10,000 nucleotides of DNA from Halocaridina rubra (taxonomy: Eukaryota; Arthropoda; Malacostraca; Decapoda; Atyidae), in the NCBI GenBank assembly GCA_037179515.1, contig JAXCGZ010002413.1, forward strand, positions 40,001 to 50,000, read 5' to 3'. Positions 1 to 10,000 of the stretch are shown here, piece after piece (position 1 is the first letter of the stretch; every line of letters begins with the position of its first letter). The notes beneath the pieces were generated by a model. That model searched no databases, was not told where the DNA came from, and was given only the letters and a program-made list of their open reading frames with translations. Made by a program: the position numbers and the translations under genes.

Positions 1-2348
<2,348 letters not shown>

Positions 2349-2390
2349 CCAAACAACAACTTTACATATGTGAAAACTTGAATAATTTTT

Positions 2391-2461
2391 TACCCCGACC
2401 GGGACTCGAACCTAGGACTTATGATTACTAAGTCAAGGCGCTACCACTACACCAAACAAGG
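2391..2461 (-). pseudogene. tRNA-like head, outer left unit of palindrome 1
   Basis: The minus strand carries an A box (TGGTGTAGTGG, at 2444-2454) and a B box (GGTTCGAGTCC, at 2402-2412); both match the eukaryotic polymerase III tRNA consensus. The D stem (GTGT/GCGC) can pair. The 5' acceptor strand differs from the other copies (CCTTGTT, not CCTTCTG) and pairs worse with the 3' strand TCGGGGT. The canonical anticodon stem does not form, so I call it a tRNA-derived repeat head rather than a working tRNA. The 5' end is uncertain by one base. Confidence 0.75.
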
Positions 2462-2663
2462 TTAAAAGTAATCCATCCTTATAGCTTATATTTGCTATAC
2501 TTAGAAATGAACGCATTCTAACTGAATGCCACTATGTTCATATTACAGATTCACCAACCTCACTCGTGGCTTCATTTTAGCATTTAATTCAAATCCCAAT
2601 CTCATTCGGGCCATGAAATTACCAAATAAGCACATTACATATGTGAAAACATGAATCATTTTT

Positions 2664-2734
2664 TACCCCGACCGGGACTCGAACCTAGGACTTATGATTA
2701 CTAAGTCAAGGCCCTACCACTACACCACAGAAGG
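2664..2734 (-). pseudogene. tRNA-like head, inner left unit of palindrome 1
   Basis: Same architecture as the family: intact A box, B box GGTTCGAGTCC and a 3' end of TCGGGGT plus discriminator A. One change converts the second D-stem strand from GCGC to GGGC and weakens that stem. It lies about 273 bp from its outer neighbour and is the mirror image of the plus-strand head at 3132-3202. On the minus strand an AAAAA-type run and then a TTTT (plus-strand AAAA at 2646-2649) follow the head. Confidence 0.75.
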
Positions 2735-2936
2735 TTAAAAGGAATCCAACCTTATAGCTTATATTTGCTATACTTAGGAATGAACGCAGTCTAACTGATT
2801 GCCAGTATGTTCATATTACAGATTCCCCAACCTCACTCGTGGCTTCATTTTAGCATTTAATTCAAATCCCAATCTCATTCGGGCCATGAAATTACCAAAT
2901 AAGCACATTACATATGGGAAAACATGAATCAATTTT

Positions 2937-2964
2937 TACCCCAACCGGGACTCGAACATAGGAT
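2937..2964 (-). pseudogene. Truncated tRNA-like T arm at the centre of palindrome 1
   Basis: Only the 3' part of a minus-strand head remains: the B-box/T-arm core and the 3' acceptor strand (read as TTGGGGTA on the minus strand). It breaks off inside the T stem at GGATCATTTGG, where plus-strand body sequence starts. The same break occurs at 5412-5439 and 8169-8196, so it marks a shared ancestral inversion breakpoint. Confidence 0.8.
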
Positions 2965-3131
2965 CATTTGGTAATTTCAGGGCCCTAATGAGATTTGGAT
3001 TTGAATTAAATGCTAAAATGAAGCCACAATTGAGGTTGGGGAATCTGAAATATGAACATAGTGGCATTCAGTTAGAATGCATTCATTCCTAAGTATAGCA
3101 AATATAAGCTATAATGTTGGATTCCTTTTAA

Positions 3132-3202
3132 CCTTCTGTGGTGTAGTGGTAACGCCTTGACTTAGTAATCATAAGCCCTAGATTCGAGTTCTGGTCGGGG
3201 TA
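3132..3202 (+). pseudogene. tRNA-like head, inner right unit of palindrome 1
   Basis: The A box is intact but the D-stem 3' strand reads ACGC instead of GCGC, and the B box has decayed to GATTCGAGTTC. Relative to the family consensus most changes here are G-to-A or C-to-T, as expected of old, possibly CpG-methylated repeat DNA. The 3' strand TCGGGGT and discriminator A are kept. A TTTT at 3221-3224 lies downstream. It is the most decayed head of this palindrome and unlikely to be active. Confidence 0.75.
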
Positions 3203-3408
3203 AAAAATAAATGATTCATGTTTTCACATATGTAATGTGCTTATTTGAAAATTTCAAGGCCCGAATGAGATTGGGATTTGAATTAAATGCTAAAATGAAG
3301 CCACGAGTGAGGTTGGGGAATCTGTAATATGAACATAGTGGCATTCAGTTAGAATGCGTTCATTCCTAAGTATAGCAGATATAAGCTATAAGATTGGATT
3401 CCTTTTAA

Positions 3409-3478
3409 CCTTCTTTGGTGTAGTGGTAGCGCCTTGACTTAGTAATCATAAGTCCTAGGTTCGAGTCCCGGCGGGGCA
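3409..3478 (+). pseudogene. tRNA-like head, outer right unit of palindrome 1
   Basis: A and B boxes are intact. The head is 70 nt instead of 71 because one T is missing between T stem and acceptor (CCCGG then CGGGG), and the acceptor ends in C instead of T. The 5' strand reads CCTTCTT. It lies 277 bp from the previous head. An A-rich stretch and TGATTCAT follow, and then the sequence passes straight into the AT tract, so the rest of this unit's body is missing. Confidence 0.75.
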
Positions 3479-3492
3479 AAAAAAAATGATTC

Positions 3493-4102
<610 letters not shown>

Positions 4103-4308
4103 AAAAAAAAATGATTCATGTTTTCACATATGTAATGTGCTTATTTGATAATTTCATGGCCCGAATGAGATTGGGAATTGAATTAAATGCTAAAATGAAG
4201 CCACGAGTGAGGTTGGGGAATATGTAATATGAACATAGTGGCATTCAGTTAGAATGCGTTCATTCCTAAGTATAGCAGATATAAGCTATAAGGTTGGGTT
4301 CCTTTTAA

Positions 4309-4379
4309 CCTTCTGTGGTGTAGTGGTAGCGCCTTGACTTAGTAATCATAAGTCCTAGGTTCGAGTCCCGGTCGGGGTA
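4309..4379 (+). pseudogene. tRNA-like head, consensus copy with intact A and B boxes
   Basis: This is a reference copy of the family. A box TGGTGTAGTGG at 4316-4326 and B box GGTTCGAGTCC at 4358-4368 match the type 2 polymerase III promoter consensus at normal tRNA spacing. In a tRNA-like fold the acceptor is CCTTCTG against TCGGGGT (5 of 7 pairs, several G-T), positions 8-9 are TG, the D stem is GTGT/GCGC with loop AGTGGTA, and the T stem is CTAGG/CCCGG with one A-C mismatch. The middle does not fit: canonical anticodon-stem positions do not pair. Instead GACTTA and TAAGTC form a 6-bp stem around the 7-nt loop GTAATCA, leaving a long linker and almost no variable loop. I infer a tRNA-derived head, possibly transcribed, not a translation-competent tRNA. 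Confidence 0.78.
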
Positions 4380-4399
4380 AAAAAAAAAAATGATTCATG

Positions 4400-4403
4400 T
4401 TTT
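4400..4403 (+). terminator. Possible polymerase III T-run terminator after the tRNA-like head
   Basis: A TTTT run lies 21 bp after the head, beyond the A-run, in the conserved TGATTCATGTTTTCAC. Equivalent runs follow the other array heads at 4121-4124, 4680-4683 and 4959-4962. Four Ts can stop polymerase III. If used, the transcript would be about 95 nt: tRNA-like part, an internal A-run and a short tail. This is inferred from position and consensus only. Confidence 0.4.
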
Positions 4404-4587
4404 CACATATGTAATGTGCTTATTTGATAATTTCATGGCCCGAATGAGATTGGGAATTGAATTAAATGCTAAAATGAAGCCACGAGTGAGGTTGGGGAAT
4501 CTGTAATATGAACATAGTGGCATTCAGTTAGAATGCGTTCATTCCTAAGTATAGCAGATATAAGCTATAAGGTTGGGTTCCTTTTAA

Positions 4588-4658
4588 CCTTCTGTGGTGT
4601 AGTTGTAGCGCCTTGACTTAGTAATCAAAAGTCCTAGGTTCGAGTCCCGGTCGGGGAA
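4588..4658 (+). pseudogene. tRNA-like head with a damaged A box
   Basis: Second full head of the direct array. The A box has a G-to-T change (TAGTTG for TAGTGG) at its conserved GG, and the anticodon-arm 3' strand reads AAAAG instead of ATAAG, breaking one pair of the GACTTA/TAAGTC stem. The B box is intact, the 3' end is GGGGAA, and the following A-run is the longest in the array (14). It is likely weaker than its neighbours as a promoter. Confidence 0.77.
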
Positions 4659-4867
4659 AAAAAAAAAAAATTATTCATGTTTTCACATATGTAATGTGCT
4701 TATTTGATAATTTCATGGCCCGAATGAGATTGGGAATTGAATTAAATGCTAAAATGAAGCCACGAGTGAGGTTGGGGAATCTGTAATATGAACATAGTGG
4801 CATTCAGTTAGAATGCGTTCATTCCTAAGTATAGCAGATATAAGCTATAAGGTTGGGTTCCTTTTAA

Positions 4868-4938
4868 CCTTCTGTGGTGTAGTGGTAGCGCCTTGACTTA
4901 GTAATCATAAGTCCTAGGTTCGAGTCCCGGTCGGGGTA
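4868..4938 (+). pseudogene. tRNA-like head, consensus copy, last of the direct array
   Basis: I see no base change relative to the head at 4309-4379: A box, B box, D arm, T arm and 3' acceptor strand are all the same. It is followed by a 12-base A-run, TTTT at 4959-4962, and then only about 25 bp of body before the AT tract starts at GATAAT. With the head at 4309 it is the best candidate in the window for an active internal promoter. Confidence 0.78.
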
Positions 4939-4985
4939 AAAAAAAAAAATGATTCATGTTTTCACATATGTAATGTGCTTATTTG

Positions 4986-5096
<111 letters not shown>

Positions 5097-5138
5097 CCAA
5101 ATAACCACTTTACATACGTGAAAACATGAATAATTTTT

Positions 5139-5209
5139 TACCCCGACCGTGACACGAACCTAGGACTTATGATTACTAAGTCAAGGCGATACCACTACAC
5201 CACAGAAGG
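5139..5209 (-). pseudogene. tRNA-like head, left unit of palindrome 2
   Basis: The A-box core is intact, but the D-stem strand is TCGC rather than GCGC. The B box has two changes (GGTTCGTGTCA), including the A of the conserved GGTTCGA. Compared with its duplicate at 7896-7966 it has two additional substitutions within the head. It is followed on the minus strand by an A-run and the TTTT motif (plus-strand AAAA). Probably inactive. Confidence 0.75.
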
Positions 5210-5411
5210 TTAAAAGGAATCCAACCTTATAGCTTATATTTGCTATACTTAGGAATGAATGCATTCTAACTGATTGCCAGTATGTTCATATTACAGATTC
5301 CCCAACCTCACTCGTGGCTTCATTTTAGCATTTAATTCAAATCCCAATCTCATTCGGGCCATGAAATGACCAAATAAGCACATTACATATGTGAAAACAT
5401 GAATCAATTTT

Positions 5412-5439
5412 TACCCCAGCCGGGACTCGAACATAGGAT
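5412..5439 (-). pseudogene. Truncated tRNA-like T arm at the centre of palindrome 2
   Basis: A remnant of a minus-strand head (T arm and 3' acceptor strand) that breaks at the same point as the remnants in palindromes 1 and 3, running into ATTTGGTAATTTCATGG in the opposite orientation. This copy has CCAGCC where the other two have CCAACC. Confidence 0.8.
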
Positions 5440-5606
5440 CATTTGGTAATTTCATGGCCCGAATGAGATTGGGATTTGAATTAAATGCTAAAATGAAGCC
5501 ACGAGTTAGTTTGGGGAATTTGTAATATGAACATAGTGGCATTCAGTTCCAATGCGTTCATTCCTAAGTATAGCAGATATAAGCTATAAGGTTCGATTCC
5601 TTTTAA

Positions 5607-5677
5607 CCTTCTGTGGTGTAGTGGTAGCGCCTTGACTTAGTAATCATAAGTCCTAGGTTCGAGTCCCGGTCGGGTCA
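5607..5677 (+). pseudogene. tRNA-like head, right unit of palindrome 2
   Basis: A box, B box and D arm are intact. The 3' acceptor strand is TCGGGTC rather than TCGGGGT, a change shared exactly with the duplicate at 8364-8434. After the discriminator A only six As in all and TT remain before the AT tract; the downstream TTTT of the family is absent, so a polymerase III transcript would run into (AT)n, which has no T-run to stop it. Confidence 0.77.
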
Positions 5678-5678
5678 A

Positions 5679-7853
<2,175 letters not shown>

Positions 7854-7895
7854 CCAAATAACCACTTTACATATGTGAAAACATAAATAATTTTT

Positions 7896-7966
7896 TACCC
7901 CGACCGTGACTCGAACCTAGGACTTATGATTACTAAGTCAAGGCGCTACCACTACACCACAGAAGG
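7896..7966 (-). pseudogene. tRNA-like head, left unit of palindrome 3
   Basis: A box and D stem are intact. The B-box core GGTTCGAGTC is intact, but the next base is A instead of C (GTCAC), costing a T-stem pair; this change is shared with 5139-5209 and predates the duplication. It is better preserved than its palindrome 2 counterpart. Confidence 0.75.
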
Positions 7967-8168
7967 TTAAAAGGAATCCAACCTTATAGCTTATATTTGC
8001 TATACTTAGGAATGAATGCATTCTAACTGATTGCCAGTATGTTCATATTACAGATTCCCCAACCTCACTCGTGGCTTCATTTTAGCATTTAATTCAAATC
8101 CCAATCTCATTCGGGCCATGAAATTACCAAATAAGCACATTACATATGTGAAAACATGAATCAATTTT

Positions 8169-8196
8169 TACCCCAACCGGGACTCGAACATAGGAT
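8169..8196 (-). pseudogene. Truncated tRNA-like T arm at the centre of palindrome 3
   Basis: Minus-strand T arm and 3' acceptor strand with the same breakpoint as the central remnants of palindromes 1 and 2. Here the 3' strand reads TTGGGGTA, as in palindrome 1, so CCAACC is the older state and CCAGCC in palindrome 2 is derived. Confidence 0.8.
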
Positions 8197-8363
8197 CATT
8201 TGGTAATTTCATGGCCCGAATGAGATTGGGATTTGAATTAAATGTTAAAATGAAGCCACGAGTTAGTTTGGGGAATTTGTAATATGAACATAGTGGCATT
8301 CAGTTCCAATGCGTTCATTCCTAAGTATAGCAGATATAAGCTATAAGGTTCGATTCCTTTTAA

Positions 8364-8434
8364 CCTTCTGTGGTGTAGTGGTAGCGCCTTGACTTAGTAA
8401 TCATAAGTCCTAGGTTCGAGTCCCGGTCGGGTCA
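8364..8434 (+). pseudogene. tRNA-like head, right unit of palindrome 3
   Basis: I see no difference from the head at 5607-5677, including the altered acceptor strand TCGGGTC. A and B boxes are intact. As in palindrome 2 it is cut off from the family's TTTT by the AT tract, so transcription would be directed outward into (AT)n. Confidence 0.77.
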
Positions 8435-8435
8435 A

Positions 8436-9159
<724 letters not shown>

Positions 9160-9173
9160 TCGAATCATTTTAA

Positions 9174-9235
9174 TCCCCGACCGGGACACGAACCTAGGAC
9201 TTATAATTACTAAGTCAAGGCGTTATCACTACACC
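9174..9235 (-). pseudogene. tRNA-like head without 5' acceptor strand, left arm of the fold-back
   Basis: B box reads GGTTCGTGTCC (one change) and the A box GGTGTAGTGAT (second conserved GG altered). The 5' acceptor strand is missing because the inversion joint falls there. The 3' strand keeps TCGGGG. One base change affects the anticodon-arm hairpin. Not expected to be active. Confidence 0.75.
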
Positions 9236-9304
9236 TTCTGTGGTGTAGTGATAGCTCCTTGACTTAGTAATCATAAGTCCTAGTTTCGAGTCATGGTCTT
9301 GATA
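9234..9304 (+). pseudogene. Degenerate tRNA-like head, right arm of the fold-back
   Basis: The 5' strand CCTTCTG is kept, but the A box has TAGTGA for TAGTGG, the D-stem strand is GCTC, the B box is GTTTCGAGTCA and the acceptor 3' strand is TCTTGAT. It is the most degenerate full-length head in the window. The anticodon-arm hairpin GACTTA/TAAGTC is nevertheless intact. Confidence 0.72.
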
Positions 9305-9346
9305 AAAAATGATTCATGGTTTCACATATGTAATGTGCTTCTCTGG

Positions 9347-10000
<654 letters not shown>

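Noticed and set aside
3361..3400. TATA-like sequences in the unit body (TATAGC, ATATAAGC) as RNA polymerase II promoters
   Set aside because: In such AT-rich DNA these words are expected by chance, and no gene lies downstream.
4309..4379. Genuine tRNA gene (a loop AAT could suggest Ile)
   Set aside because: The boxes fit, but the canonical anticodon stem does not pair, the variable loop is nearly absent, the acceptor has two mismatches, and the sequence recurs as part of a 280-bp repeat. A scan with a tRNA covariance model would settle this.

Overview
This window is eukaryotic repeat DNA, probably from an animal genome; the species cannot be named from the sequence. I see no protein-coding gene. 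About 6.2 to 6.3 kb of the 10 kb is (AT)n dinucleotide repeat in eight tracts, the longest about 2.3 kb. The eukaryotic call rests on RNA polymerase III type A and B boxes, tRNA-derived repeats, kilobase-scale microsatellites and the absence of genes.

The islands between the AT tracts belong to three groups. The main group is a repeat unit of about 280 bp. Each unit has a 71-nt tRNA-like head with consensus-matching A and B boxes, an A-run of about 6 to 14 bases, a TTTT run some 20 nt further on, and a body of about 200 bp without any ORF. The unit occurs as large inverted repeats at 2347-3492, 5095-5683 and 7852-8440, as a direct tandem array at 4074-4988, and as a compact head-to-head fold-back at 9151-9348. 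The second group is one copy of an unrelated tRNA-derived SINE-like sequence (6619-6823). The third is a short unidentified island (6414-6504) that carries nested inverted repeats.

Layout: AT (1-2346); palindrome 1 with two units per arm, centred near 2933; AT (3493-4073); direct array of three full tRNA-like heads plus a truncated one; short AT (4989-5094); palindrome 2, centred at 5408; AT (5684-6413); unknown island; short AT; SINE-like island; AT (6824-7851); palindrome 3, centred at 8165 and a near-exact copy of palindrome 2; AT (8441-9150); fold-back; AT to the window end. Palindromes 1 to 3 share the same central inversion junction, so they come from one ancestral rearrangement.

The most interesting point is the link between the 280-bp unit and the AT tracts. 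Unit and tract meet repeatedly at the same few unit-internal positions, all of which are AT-rich. This suggests either a non-autonomous element that lives in (TA)n, like the Micron elements described in rice, or AT tracts that were seeded inside the unit and then carried along with it. In the palindromes the polymerase III-type promoters point outward into the AT tracts. Whether any copy is transcribed, and whether the tract lengths are assembled correctly, cannot be judged from sequence alone.
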